Assembly (NCBI GenBank): GCA_947598345.1
Contig: CANQFF010000026.1
Location: 1-12,487, forward strand
DNA length: 12,487 nucleotides
Direction of reading: 5' to 3'
DNA from: an uncultured Bacilli bacterium
Lineage (GTDB): Bacteria > Bacillota_I > Bacilli_A > RF39 > UBA660
Under the pieces are notes generated by a model. That model was not told where the DNA came from, did not search any database, and saw only the letters and a list, made by a program, of their open reading frames with translations. Position 1 is the first letter of the stretch. Each line of letters starts with the position of its first letter. Of the stretch, positions 1 to 6,505 are shown in pieces. The position numbers and the translations under genes are program-made.

Positions 1-154
1 ATGCTGTAGATTCTATACCGCTAATGAATGAGAGCGAATAATCAATTTCTTCCGCTAAGCGTTCCTGAGTCCAACCTTTTAATTTTCTATATTTTTTAAT
101 ATTCTTTCCAATCACTTGATAAATATAGTTCTCATCATCTTTTTTAAATTTCAA
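1..154 (-). CDS. Cro/CI-type helix-turn-helix regulator, N-terminal part
   Basis: Read on the minus strand from a TTG start at 154-152, an open frame of 51 codons runs off the left edge. The TTG is chosen because a strong AGGAGG (complement of 164-169) lies 9 nt upstream and no in-frame ATG exists. The protein begins with a short charged arm and then shows the XRE/HTH_3 pattern: GKNIKKYRKLKGWTQERLAEE, then a turn and recognition-helix region ending in SFISGIE. This is a typical DNA-binding domain of the lambda-repressor fold. Its target is unknown, but the gene is divergent from the SPFH operon and the shared intergenic region carries repeated sequences, so autoregulation and control of that operon are plausible inferences. 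The C-terminal part lies outside the window, so any sensor domain cannot be seen. Confidence 0.8.
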   Translation of the reverse strand, partial: MKFKKDDENYIYQVIGKNIKKYRKLKGWTQERLAEEIDYSLSFISGIESTA

Positions 155-214
155 ACTCTTTCACCTCCTAAAAATCAGTATGATATGAAAGATTAAATCT
201 ATGCATCTATTTTT

Positions 215-220
215 ATTATC
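215..220 (-). promoter_or_regulatory. Possible -10 box of the divergent regulator
   Basis: On the minus strand GATAAT occurs about 60 nt upstream of the TTG start, with AT-rich flanks. No convincing -35 hexamer lies at the right distance. The first copy of a direct repeat (223-236) sits immediately upstream, where a repressor could block polymerase. This is a tentative call based on one hexamer. Confidence 0.3.
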
Positions 221-222
221 TT

Positions 223-289
223 ACAAAAATGGTGCATTTTTTACTCATTATTAGTCAAAGAAAATGAAAAAATATACAAAAATAGTGCA
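223..289. repeat. Pair of 14-bp direct repeats, candidate operator
   Basis: The sequence ACAAAAATRGTGCA occurs at 223-236 (R = G) and at 276-289 (R = A), 53 bp apart, and further similarity continues into the T-rich DNA after each copy. The right copy overlaps the -35 position of the forward promoter. The left copy lies just upstream of the possible -10 box of the divergent regulator. Repeats placed this way between a helix-turn-helix regulator gene and a divergent operon are typical of operator sites. Binding by the flanking regulator is inference. Confidence 0.5.
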
Positions 290-313
290 ACTTTTGTCAT
301 TTTTTGTTATAAT
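285..313 (+). promoter_or_regulatory. Extended -10 promoter of the SPFH operon
   Basis: TATAAT at 308-313 is preceded by TG and one base (305-307), giving the extended -10 form TGTTATAAT. The -35 position (285-290, GTGCAA) is poor, as is common for extended -10 promoters, and it overlaps the right copy of the direct repeat. The predicted start of transcription is near 320, leaving a leader of about 110 nt before the SPFH gene. Confidence 0.65.
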
Positions 314-319
314 GAGGGA

Positions 320-390
320 GAATAGGTGAGAAAATGAGTTATTTGATATAAATTTCTGATATTGATAATCATGTTTATCACTCACTATTC
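320..390 (+). other. Foldable 5' leader of the SPFH operon
   Basis: GAATAGGTGAG (320-330) can pair with CTCACTATTC (381-390) with a single bulged G. Inside, GATAA (364-368) and TTATC (375-379) form a small hairpin. Within the leader, ATG at 334 follows AGGTGAG and opens a five-codon frame (MSYLI, stop). I recognise no known riboswitch or protein-binding leader. The structure could be regulatory or fortuitous in AT-rich DNA. Confidence 0.35.
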
Positions 391-431
391 ATCTTGAAAA
401 TGATGAAATAAGAAATTGGAGGTAAGTAAAT

Positions 432-1634
432 ATGGGTTTTATTAAAGCATTTTCAGGTGCCTTAGGTGGCACATTTGCAGACCAATGGAAAGATTTTTAT
501 ATGCCTAGAGCAAATGTTAGTAGTACTGCTGGATTATTTCAAGCTGTACCACAATCCCAAAATAATGGTCGAGGAGAAAATTATAAAGGGAATGAAAATA
601 TTATTACGAATGGCAGTAAAATAATCGTACCAGAAGGGACAGCACTTATTACGATTCAAGATGGAGCGATTACAGGTTGCATCGCCGAGCCAGGAGGTTT
701 TGAATTTAGATCAGATGACCCAAATTCACAATCTATGTTTGCAGGAGATGGTATTTTTGGTCAAACTCTGAAAGCGACATGGGAAAAGGTGAAATTTGGT
801 GGGCAACCAGGTAGTCAACAATTAGCCTTTTATGTTAACTTAAAAGAAATTCCAAATAATAAATTTGGCACTCAATCAGAAATATATTGGGACGATGCTT
901 TTTTTGGAACACAAGTCGGAGCCGTAACAAGAGGAACATATACTTTAAAAATAGTTGATCCATTATTATTTGTAAAGAATTTTGTTCCAACAAAATATTT
1001 ACAACCAGGAGCTCCTGTATTTGATTTTGCTGATATGGATAATGATGCAGGTAATCAATTATTTAATGAAGTAGTTGGTACTTTATCAGCAGCATTTTCA
1101 AATTACACAAATGATCCAAGCAAAGGAAATCGTATTTCAAAAATTCAAGGAGATCAAATCGGTTTTGCACAGGCTATGGCTCAAGCAGTTGAAGATGCTT
1201 ATCATTGGAAAACTGATCGTGGTTTAGAAATTGTAAAAACAGCTATTTTATCTATTGAATATGATGAAGATACTAAGGAATTAATGAAAGATGTTAAAAA
1301 GGCAGATGCTTTATCTGGAGCAAGAGGAAACTCATTTATGCAACAAGCTGCTGCAAGAGGTATGCAAGCTGCTGGTGAAAATGGTGGAGGAGCTGGTATG
1401 GCTTTCATGGGAATGGGCATGAATGCTGCCGGTGGAATGATGGGAGCAATGCAACAACAACCAACTCAATCATCATATCAACCTTCATTTGGTCAAGCTA
1501 ATCAACAACCTGCACAATCTGCTAGTCAACAAGATCCAATGACAGTATTAAGTGAAAAGAAAAAATTATTAGATGCTGGTTTAATCACTCAAGAAGATTA
1601 CGATAAAATAAAAAATCAATTATTGGGGATTTAA
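432..1634 (+). CDS. ydjI: SPFH-domain protein with C-terminal SHOCT domain (YdjI-like)
   Basis: This 400-residue protein has an N-terminal SPFH (stomatin/prohibitin/flotillin-like) core, roughly residues 30-290. A Gly/Met/Gln/Ser-rich linker (about 295-365) follows, then a short SHOCT module over the last 33 residues (from DPMTVLSEKKKLL to the end). The sequence NGSKIIVPEGTALITIQDG and the SDDPNSQSMF region resemble B. subtilis YdjI, also annotated as a virion-core-protein-like family. YdjI is soluble and is held at the membrane by YdjG and YdjH; there it helps bring PspA to the membrane under envelope stress. The start has GGAGGT 8 nt upstream. It is the first gene of a three-gene unit, with 3 nt between its stop and the next ATG. 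Function by homology is likely; the exact role here is inferred. Confidence 0.85.
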   Translation: MGFIKAFSGALGGTFADQWKDFYMPRANVSSTAGLFQAVPQSQNNGRGENYKGNENIITNGSKIIVPEGTALITIQDGAITGCIAEPGGFEFRSDDPNSQSMFAGDGIFGQTLKATWEKVKFGGQPGSQQLAFYVNLKEIPNNKFGTQSEIYWDDAFFGTQVGAVTRGTYTLKIVDPLLFVKNFVPTKYLQPGAPVFDFADMDNDAGNQLFNEVVGTLSAAFSNYTNDPSKGNRISKIQGDQIGFAQAMAQAVEDAYHWKTDRGLEIVKTAILSIEYDEDTKELMKDVKKADALSGARGNSFMQQAAARGMQAAGENGGGAGMAFMGMGMNAAGGMMGAMQQQPTQSSYQPSFGQANQQPAQSASQQDPMTVLSEKKKLLDAGLITQEDYDKIKNQLLGI

Positions 1635-1637
1635 TCT

Positions 1638-3134
1638 ATGCAAAACGGTTATAATGAAAATATAACTCTTGCAAATAACAATAATAACCATACTATCATT
1701 CAAACAGATGTAGGTGCTAAGGATGGTCAAGATAAATGTCCAAAATGTGGTTCAACTGATATATCTTTAAATGCAAAAAATGGAAAATTAAGATGTAATT
1801 TTTGTAGGCATGAATTTGAACCAGAAAAATTAGATAATATGCAACAAGATCTTAGTAAGTTACAAGGACAAGTGGTTGGTTCTGGAGCTACTGATATTGT
1901 TGCTGATACAAAAGATATTGTGACTTTTAAATGTAGTAGTTGTGGAGCTGAAGTAGTAATTGATACAGCTTCCTCTACTCAAGCTAGGTGTCACTGGTGT
2001 AGAAATACATTATCAGTAAATCAACAAATTCCAAATGGGAGTATACCGGATGTTGTATTACCATTTGGTATAACAAAAGATGTTGCTAAAACTGAAATTG
2101 AAAAGTTTGTAGGCAAAAGAAAATTTTTTGCTCATCCTAAATTTAGACAAGAATTTACGACCGAAAACATAATGGGTGTATATTTGCCTTATATGGTGAT
2201 TGATGCAAATGCTCATGTTAATCTAGTTGGAAAAGGAGAGCATTTAACAAGAACATATTATCGTAGTAATGGAAGTAATAGAACAACTTATTATGATGCA
2301 GATCTTTATCATGTAGAAAGAGAATTTGATTTAGTTATCGAGGGACTTACAGTTGAATCGAGTTTAGATAAATTAGATAATTCTTCATCAACTGCAACAA
2401 ATAATGTTATCAATGCTATAATGCCATTTGATTTAGAAAACTGTGTTAAATTTAATGCGAATTATTTAAAGGGATATACTTCAGAAAAGCGTGATACAAA
2501 TATTAATCAATTAAGACCTTTAGTAGATAAAGAGTCTAGAGATATAGCAAAATTTGCTGCTAACGAAACTTTAAAAGAATACGATCGTGGAGTTGCTTGG
2601 AGTAATGAACAACTTGATGTTAAGGGACAACAATGGAAAGCCGCATATTTACCTGTTTGGTTATATAGTTATTTACAAGTAAATGGTGAAAAGAAAGTAT
2701 TACATTATGTTGCAGTAAATGCAAGAACTAAAGAGACAATGGGAAGCGTGCCTATCCATGTTCCAAAATTATTAGGAATTTCCTTCTTAGTAGAAATTTT
2801 AGGTATCCTAGCTATGATGTTCGTTGATTTTGAATATAATTGGGTATTTTTACTAGCAGGTTTTTTATACTTTTTTGTTAATTTTTCTAGATATCGTAAT
2901 TCAAATGCTAGACACAAATATGAAACTGAAACTAAAACAAATATGACTAATTTAAGAAAAATTGATAATTTTATTAAAACTGAAACAGGACTAACTAACT
3001 CTAGAATAAATGGAGCAAATAATGCTACAATTAGTGGTCAAGGATTAGGTAATAAATTATTAAACTCGTTAGTAGATCAAAATTCAGTTGCCAGTTTAGT
3101 TAGGGATGTTACAGATCAAAAAGACGAAAAATAA
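1638..3134 (+). CDS. ydjG: Double zinc-ribbon membrane protein (YdjG-like)
   Basis: The 498-residue protein carries two tandem zinc ribbons: C34/C37 with C53/C56, and C99/C102 with C118/C121. A large central domain follows (about 135-370). Two adjacent hydrophobic stretches (about 378-396 and 401-417) make a membrane hairpin, and a polar, Asn/Thr-rich tail ends the protein. The zinc ribbons look like TFIIB-type ribbons, as in B. subtilis YdjG, a membrane partner of the SPFH protein YdjI in the PspA-linked stress system. The ATG follows the upstream stop by 3 nt and uses GGGGAT, inside the end of the previous gene, as its ribosome site. This suggests coupled translation of the two. The central domain has no function that I can assign. 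Confidence 0.75.
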   Translation: MQNGYNENITLANNNNNHTIIQTDVGAKDGQDKCPKCGSTDISLNAKNGKLRCNFCRHEFEPEKLDNMQQDLSKLQGQVVGSGATDIVADTKDIVTFKCSSCGAEVVIDTASSTQARCHWCRNTLSVNQQIPNGSIPDVVLPFGITKDVAKTEIEKFVGKRKFFAHPKFRQEFTTENIMGVYLPYMVIDANAHVNLVGKGEHLTRTYYRSNGSNRTTYYDADLYHVEREFDLVIEGLTVESSLDKLDNSSSTATNNVINAIMPFDLENCVKFNANYLKGYTSEKRDTNINQLRPLVDKESRDIAKFAANETLKEYDRGVAWSNEQLDVKGQQWKAAYLPVWLYSYLQVNGEKKVLHYVAVNARTKETMGSVPIHVPKLLGISFLVEILGILAMMFVDFEYNWVFLLAGFLYFFVNFSRYRNSNARHKYETETKTNMTNLRKIDNFIKTETGLTNSRINGANNATISGQGLGNKLLNSLVDQNSVASLVRDVTDQKDEK

Positions 3135-3161
3135 TAAAATTAGATTAATATAGGAGGCATT

Positions 3162-3899
3162 ATGGATCAAACAGTAACTGAATTTATTTTGTGGATAATT
3201 TTTACAGTGATAGTTAAAATTATACCTGTATTGTTTTGGATTTTGGTTATTAGATCAATAATCAATTCCATAAGAAGATTATCAAGTAGAGAGTATTTTA
3301 AGAATAATATTGTAACTCATAATGATTATGATAAATATATAGATAGTAATACTAAAGGTAAAAATAATATTTATGTTGATGTTTCAAAAGATAAATTAGA
3401 AATATTCAATACAACAGATATAAATACTCTTAAAGATTATTTTTACGATATTTTTTTAAAATTTGAAGTAGCATATAATAATCTTGATTATAATATTATG
3501 AAAATGATAAGCACTAAGCAACTTTTTCAAAAATATTATACAGGCATAACTTTGGATTTAAAAGTTGGCAAGAAAAGAATAATTAACAATATTCAAAAAA
3601 AGCAAATAATATTATATGAAGTTGATAGTACAATAGCTAAACAAACAGCATCAGTAATGATTGAAATTTCTTATTTAAATTATACATTAGATCATAGTGG
3701 CAATGTTGTTAGTGGGTATAGAGATAAACCAATAGTTGAGAAATTTGAAGTAACATTTAGAAAAGATTTTGAACGACAAGAAATTGTTAAATGTCCAAAT
3801 TGTGGTGCAAGTATTGTCGGCAATAGATGTGACTTTTGTAGAACAACTTTAAAAAATGTAGACTTTAAAATAAGTTCAATTAAAAGAATTGTTGACTAA
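3162..3899 (+). CDS. ydjH: Tim44-like membrane protein with C-terminal zinc ribbon (YdjH-like)
   Basis: The 245-residue protein opens with a hydrophobic N-terminal segment (about residues 8-35) that probably anchors it in the membrane. A region resembling the Tim44-like domain follows (roughly 80-205; the FEVAYNNLDYNIMKMIS stretch is typical). A compact zinc ribbon ends the protein, with C211/C214 and C223/C226. This arrangement matches B. subtilis YdjH, which works with YdjG to hold the SPFH protein YdjI at the membrane. AGGAGG lies 4 nt before the ATG, and a terminator follows, so this is the last gene of the unit. The zinc ribbon is clear; the Tim44 assignment rests on pattern and context. 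Confidence 0.7.
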   Translation: MDQTVTEFILWIIFTVIVKIIPVLFWILVIRSIINSIRRLSSREYFKNNIVTHNDYDKYIDSNTKGKNNIYVDVSKDKLEIFNTTDINTLKDYFYDIFLKFEVAYNNLDYNIMKMISTKQLFQKYYTGITLDLKVGKKRIINNIQKKQIILYEVDSTIAKQTASVMIEISYLNYTLDHSGNVVSGYRDKPIVEKFEVTFRKDFERQEIVKCPNCGASIVGNRCDFCRTTLKNVDFKISSIKRIVD

Positions 3900-3927
3900 A
3901 AAAACATCTAGTTTAAGGAATTTGAAT

Positions 3928-3955
3928 AAAAAAACTGATTAGTTTTTTTATTTTT
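3928..3955 (+). terminator. Terminator after the SPFH operon
   Basis: A perfect 9-bp stem, AAAAAAACT (3928-3936) with AGTTTTTTT (3941-3949) around a GATT loop, runs into ATTTTT. The stem is very AT-rich but sits just past the stop codon, where a terminator is expected. It could act in both directions. Confidence 0.6.
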
Positions 3956-3978
3956 GGAATTATAAGTTAAAAAATTAA

Positions 3979-4007
3979 TTGCCAAATTTATTAAATATGT
4001 ATATAAT
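3979..4007 (+). promoter_or_regulatory. Sigma-A-type promoter of the membrane-anchored regulator
   Basis: TTGCCA (3979-3984) and TATAAT (4002-4007) are separated by exactly 17 bp, close to consensus. Transcription should begin near 4014, almost at the AGAGGTG ribosome site (4014-4020). That site serves a small ORF at 4027, so the 5' leader is very short. Confidence 0.75.
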
Positions 4008-4026
4008 ATTTGAAGAGGTGTTAGCT

Positions 4027-4092
4027 ATGAAAAAAGTGATAGATAAAAAAATGACTATAAAGGTGCAATATGGATCAAGAATATATTGGTAA
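4027..4092 (+). CDS. Possible 21-codon leader ORF overlapping the regulator gene
   Basis: ATG at 4027 follows AGAGGTG by 6 nt, a better ribosome-site arrangement than that of the regulator gene itself. The frame encodes a short basic peptide beginning MKKVIDKKMTIKV and stops at 4092, 22 nt inside the regulator gene in another frame. It may be translated and so affect initiation at 4070, or it may be accidental. No homology is recognised. Confidence 0.3.
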   Translation: MKKVIDKKMTIKVQYGSRIYW

Positions 4093-4762
4093 ACTTATTA
4101 AAGAAGTAAGAAAGAAAAATGGCTTAACACAAGAAAAATTTGCTTCTAAATATGGTGTAACTTATCAAGCTGTAAGTAAATGGGAAAATGGTAAAAATAT
4201 TCCAGATATATCTATATTAAAGGAAATATGTAAAGATTATAATATAGATATAAACGATTTATTTAAGGAAAATAATCCTAAAAAAAAATTTAATAAATTT
4301 TTGGTAGTATTTATACTTTTAATACTGGTTTTATTGTTGATATTTGCTTTTTATCTATTTCTAAATAATAAATCTAATGATTTTAGTTTTAGACCTCTAT
4401 CAACTACATGTAATGATTTTGAACTTTTTGGAACAGTTGCTTATAATAGTTCTAAAACATCAATACATATTTCTAATATTACATATTGTGGTGAGAGTAA
4501 TAATGAAAAATATAATAAAATTAAGTGTACTTTATACGAAAATAATAATAATACAAAAATTATGATAGATAGTTTTAGTTATGATGGTGAAATTACTCTT
4601 GAAAAATTTTTAAATAAGGTAAGTTTTAATATAGAACAGTCATCTAAAATTTGTAAAATATATAGTGATAATGCACTTAATTTAGAAATAGAAGCACAAA
4701 CATTAAATGGAAAAGAGGTATTTTATAAAATACCTTTAAAAATGGAAGATGATTGTAATTAA
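4070..4762 (+). CDS. Membrane-anchored XRE-family regulator
   Basis: The 230-residue protein has an N-terminal XRE/HTH_3 domain (about residues 5-65), with the recognition region VTYQAVSKWENGKNIPDIS. A basic linker (KKKFNK) and one strongly hydrophobic segment (about 76-98) follow. The remaining 130 or so residues should lie outside the cell, are Asn-rich and contain several cysteines (for example TTCND, TYCGE, IKCTL and SKICK). The layout suggests a one-step sensor in which a DNA-binding domain sits on the membrane and reads an external signal. I do not recognise the outer domain. The ATG follows AAAGGTG by only 5 nt. The gene has its own promoter and terminator, so it is probably transcribed alone. 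What it regulates cannot be told from the window. Confidence 0.75.
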   Translation: MDQEYIGKLIKEVRKKNGLTQEKFASKYGVTYQAVSKWENGKNIPDISILKEICKDYNIDINDLFKENNPKKKFNKFLVVFILLILVLLLIFAFYLFLNNKSNDFSFRPLSTTCNDFELFGTVAYNSSKTSIHISNITYCGESNNEKYNKIKCTLYENNNNTKIMIDSFSYDGEITLEKFLNKVSFNIEQSSKICKIYSDNALNLEIEAQTLNGKEVFYKIPLKMEDDCN

Positions 4763-4774
4763 AACATTCAACTT

Positions 4775-4802
4775 AAAGTTGAGAAAACTCAACTTTTATT
4801 TT
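4775..4802 (+). terminator. Terminator after the membrane-anchored regulator
   Basis: A perfect 9-bp stem, AAAGTTGAG (4775-4783) with CTCAACTTT (4788-4796), closes on an AAAA loop and is followed by TTATTTTATT. It lies 12 nt after the stop codon and is a convincing intrinsic terminator. Confidence 0.8.
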
Positions 4803-4821
4803 ATTGATTAAAGAATCAAAA

Positions 4822-4827
4822 TATAAT
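4822..4827 (+). promoter_or_regulatory. Possible -10 box of the thioredoxin-fold gene
   Basis: TATAAT lies 21 nt upstream of the ATG. The matching -35 position is weak, and TTGATT at 4804-4809 is too close. A separate promoter is expected because a terminator precedes the gene. Confidence 0.4.
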
Positions 4828-4848
4828 ATCATTTAATCGGAGGTATAT

Positions 4849-5520
4849 ATGAAAAAAATTTTATATGTTTTAATTCCAATTGTACTAATATTGTTATTTG
4901 CTATTTTAATATTTAAACCATTTTCTAAAGATGATAGTGATTCTATTAGATTCAAAAATGAATATGAAGAATTAAATAATAAAGTTAATGAACAAAATAG
5001 TAAGAAGTATCGTGAAATTAAAATACCTAATGATAATCCATTTGTTTATAAAAGCGCTGAAGAAATATCAGAAATGATTGATAATAAAGAATCTTTTATA
5101 GTATATTTTGGTTTTAATTCTTGTCCTTGGTGTAGAAGTGTGTTACCAACTCTTATTGAAGTATTAAAAGATTTAAAAATAAAAGAAATTTATTATGTAG
5201 ATGTTAAGGATATTCGCGATACTATTGTTTTGAATAAAGAAGGTAATTTAAAAACTACAAAAGAGGGAAGTAGTGGATATAAAAAATTGATACAATTACT
5301 TAAAGATGTTTTAGAAGATTATACTTTAACTGATAGCGATGGAAATATTGTAAAAACAGGTGAGTCTAGAATATACGCACCTAATGTAATTAAAGTAGAA
5401 AATGGTAAAGGTGTTAAAATAGCAACTGGTGTTAGTGAATTACAAACAGATGGTTATATGGAATTAACTGATGAAATGATTGATGATACATATCATGAAT
5501 TTGAAGAAATCTTAAGGTAA
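4849..5520 (+). CDS. Membrane-anchored thioredoxin-fold protein with CPWC motif
   Basis: The 223-residue protein starts with a Lys-Lys-preceded hydrophobic segment (about residues 4-24), which suggests a signal anchor with the rest outside the membrane. A thioredoxin-like domain follows: strand SFIVYFGFN, redox motif C92-P-W-C95, and a likely cis-proline at P178 in IYAPNVIKV. A long insertion between these resembles the PedC/BrcD-like family (annotated as bacteriocin transport accessory or thioredoxin-family protein). Such proteins probably make or shuffle disulfides outside the cell. No bacteriocin or transporter gene is nearby, so the accessory label should not be taken literally. CGGAGG lies about 5 nt before the ATG, and terminators on both sides make it a single-gene unit. 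The fold is confident; the substrate is unknown. Confidence 0.75.
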   Translation: MKKILYVLIPIVLILLFAILIFKPFSKDDSDSIRFKNEYEELNNKVNEQNSKKYREIKIPNDNPFVYKSAEEISEMIDNKESFIVYFGFNSCPWCRSVLPTLIEVLKDLKIKEIYYVDVKDIRDTIVLNKEGNLKTTKEGSSGYKKLIQLLKDVLEDYTLTDSDGNIVKTGESRIYAPNVIKVENGKGVKIATGVSELQTDGYMELTDEMIDDTYHEFEEILR

Positions 5521-5533
5521 TAATAGGTAAATG

Positions 5534-5563
5534 GAACTTATATAAATAGGTTCTTTTTATTTC
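5534..5563 (+). terminator. Terminator after the thioredoxin-fold gene
   Basis: GAACTTAT (5534-5541) pairs with ATAGGTTC (5546-5553), with one T-G wobble, around an ATAA loop. TTTTTATTT follows. It stands 14 nt past the stop codon. Confidence 0.7.
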
Positions 5564-5569
5564 AAAATA

Positions 5570-5578
5570 TGCTATAAT
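5570..5578 (+). promoter_or_regulatory. Extended -10 promoter of the TtcA-like gene
   Basis: TGCTATAAT (TG at 5570-5571, TATAAT at 5573-5578) is an extended -10 element with a weak -35 region. The transcript should begin near 5585. That rules out the upstream in-frame TTG at 5583 as a start and favours ATG 5601. Confidence 0.65.
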
Positions 5579-5600
5579 ACTGTTGATGAGGAATGGTTCG

Positions 5601-6428
5601 ATGAATGATTATAAGGAAATAGAAAAAAGTATTATTAAAAAATATAGAAAAGAAATATGGGCAAGATTTATTAAAGCAATAAAGGAATATGAATTAATAG
5701 ATGAAAATGACAAAATTATGGTTTGTATTAGTGGAGGTAAAGATTCTTTTTTGCTTGCAAAATGTATTCAAGAACTAAAAAAACATGGCAAGATTTATTT
5801 TGATGCTTGTTATGTAGTTATGAATCCTGGATATACAGAAGAAAATAAAAATCTAATATTAGATAATGCTAAAAGATTAAATATTCCAATAGAGATGTTT
5901 GAAAGTGATATATTCAATATAGTTTATGATATTGATAAAAGCCCATGTTATTTATGTGCCAGAATGAGAAGAGGATACTTATATAGTAAAGCCGAAGAAC
6001 TTGGTTGTAATAAAATAGCTCTAGGTCATCATTTCGATGATGTTATAGAAACAACTTTACTTTCTATGTTTTATGGTTCAGAAATAAAAACTATGATGCC
6101 TAAACTTCATAGTACTAATTTTGAAGGTTTACAGCTTATTAGGCCATTATATTTAGTTAAAGAAAGTGATATATTATCTTGGGTTAAAGTTAATAATTTA
6201 AAATTTTTAAATTGTGCTTGTAGGTTTACAGAAGAGTACACTTTAGGTAATAATACTGATGGTAAAAGAGAAGAAATGAAAAAATTAGTTAAAGAATTGA
6301 GAAAGACAAATGAAAATATAGATAATAATATATTTAAAGCATTAGACAATGTAAATTTAAATTGTGTTCTTGGTACAAAGAAAAATGGCATTTATACTAG
6401 TTTTCTTAAAGAATATGATAAAAAATAG
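5601..6428 (+). CDS. ttcA: TtcA-like PP-loop tRNA 2-thiolation enzyme
   Basis: The 275-residue protein is an N-type ATP pyrophosphatase. It has the PP-loop SGGKDS (residues 44-49), a C-x-x-C pair at C116/C119 (SPCYLCARMRR), LGHHFDDVIET (141-151) and a later C205-A-C207. TtcA-family enzymes use these cysteines to hold an iron-sulfur cluster and adenylate a tRNA base before adding sulfur, classically cytidine 32. The start at 5601 is chosen because TGAGGA lies 8-9 nt upstream and transcription probably begins near 5585. Frames from TTG 5583 or ATG 5586 would lack a ribosome site. It has its own promoter and terminator. A related thiolase with another tRNA target remains possible; the enzyme class is firm. 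Confidence 0.8.
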   Translation: MNDYKEIEKSIIKKYRKEIWARFIKAIKEYELIDENDKIMVCISGGKDSFLLAKCIQELKKHGKIYFDACYVVMNPGYTEENKNLILDNAKRLNIPIEMFESDIFNIVYDIDKSPCYLCARMRRGYLYSKAEELGCNKIALGHHFDDVIETTLLSMFYGSEIKTMMPKLHSTNFEGLQLIRPLYLVKESDILSWVKVNNLKFLNCACRFTEEYTLGNNTDGKREEMKKLVKELRKTNENIDNNIFKALDNVNLNCVLGTKKNGIYTSFLKEYDKK

Positions 6429-6438
6429 ATTATATATT

Positions 6439-6469
6439 AAAAAACATTAGATTGTTTTTTTTCTTTTTT
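6439..6469 (+). terminator. Terminator after the TtcA-like gene
   Basis: AAAAAACA (6439-6446) pairs with TGTTTTTT (6453-6460) around TTAGAT, followed by TTCTTTTTT. Its 3' arm contains the -35 box of the next promoter. An alternative pairing, AACATTA (6443-6449) with TAATGTT (6469-6475), is also possible. Confidence 0.65.
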
Positions 6470-6480
6470 AATGTTATAAT
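6452..6480 (+). promoter_or_regulatory. Promoter of the pyrophosphatase, embedded in a terminator
   Basis: TTGTTT (6452-6457) and TATAAT (6475-6480) are 17 bp apart, and TGT before TATAAT also gives an extended -10. The -35 box lies in the 3' arm of the preceding terminator. Transcription should start near 6487, about 20 nt before the ATG. Confidence 0.7.
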
Positions 6481-6505
6481 TCTTTAAATAGGGGAAGTGA
6501 AAAAA

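Noticed and set aside
1202..1420. Minus-strand ORF opposite the SPFH gene
   Set aside because: It lies entirely within a well-supported gene, has no ribosome site, and has shadow-like composition. The same applies to minus-strand ORFs at 2705-2917, 6107-6391, 6903-7139, 7778-8002, 10946-11194 and 11025-11234.
4377..4565. Plus-strand 62-codon ORF inside the membrane-anchored regulator gene
   Set aside because: It is an out-of-frame reading of the outer-domain coding sequence, with no ribosome site or homology.
5583..5600. TTG 5583 or ATG 5586 as start of the TtcA-like gene
   Set aside because: Both lie at or before the predicted transcript start and have no ribosome site; TGAGGA positions ATG 5601.
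6497..6505. GTG 6497 as start of the pyrophosphatase
   Set aside because: It touches the Shine-Dalgarno sequence itself, leaving no spacer; ATG 6506 has proper spacing, and the conserved family start fits it.
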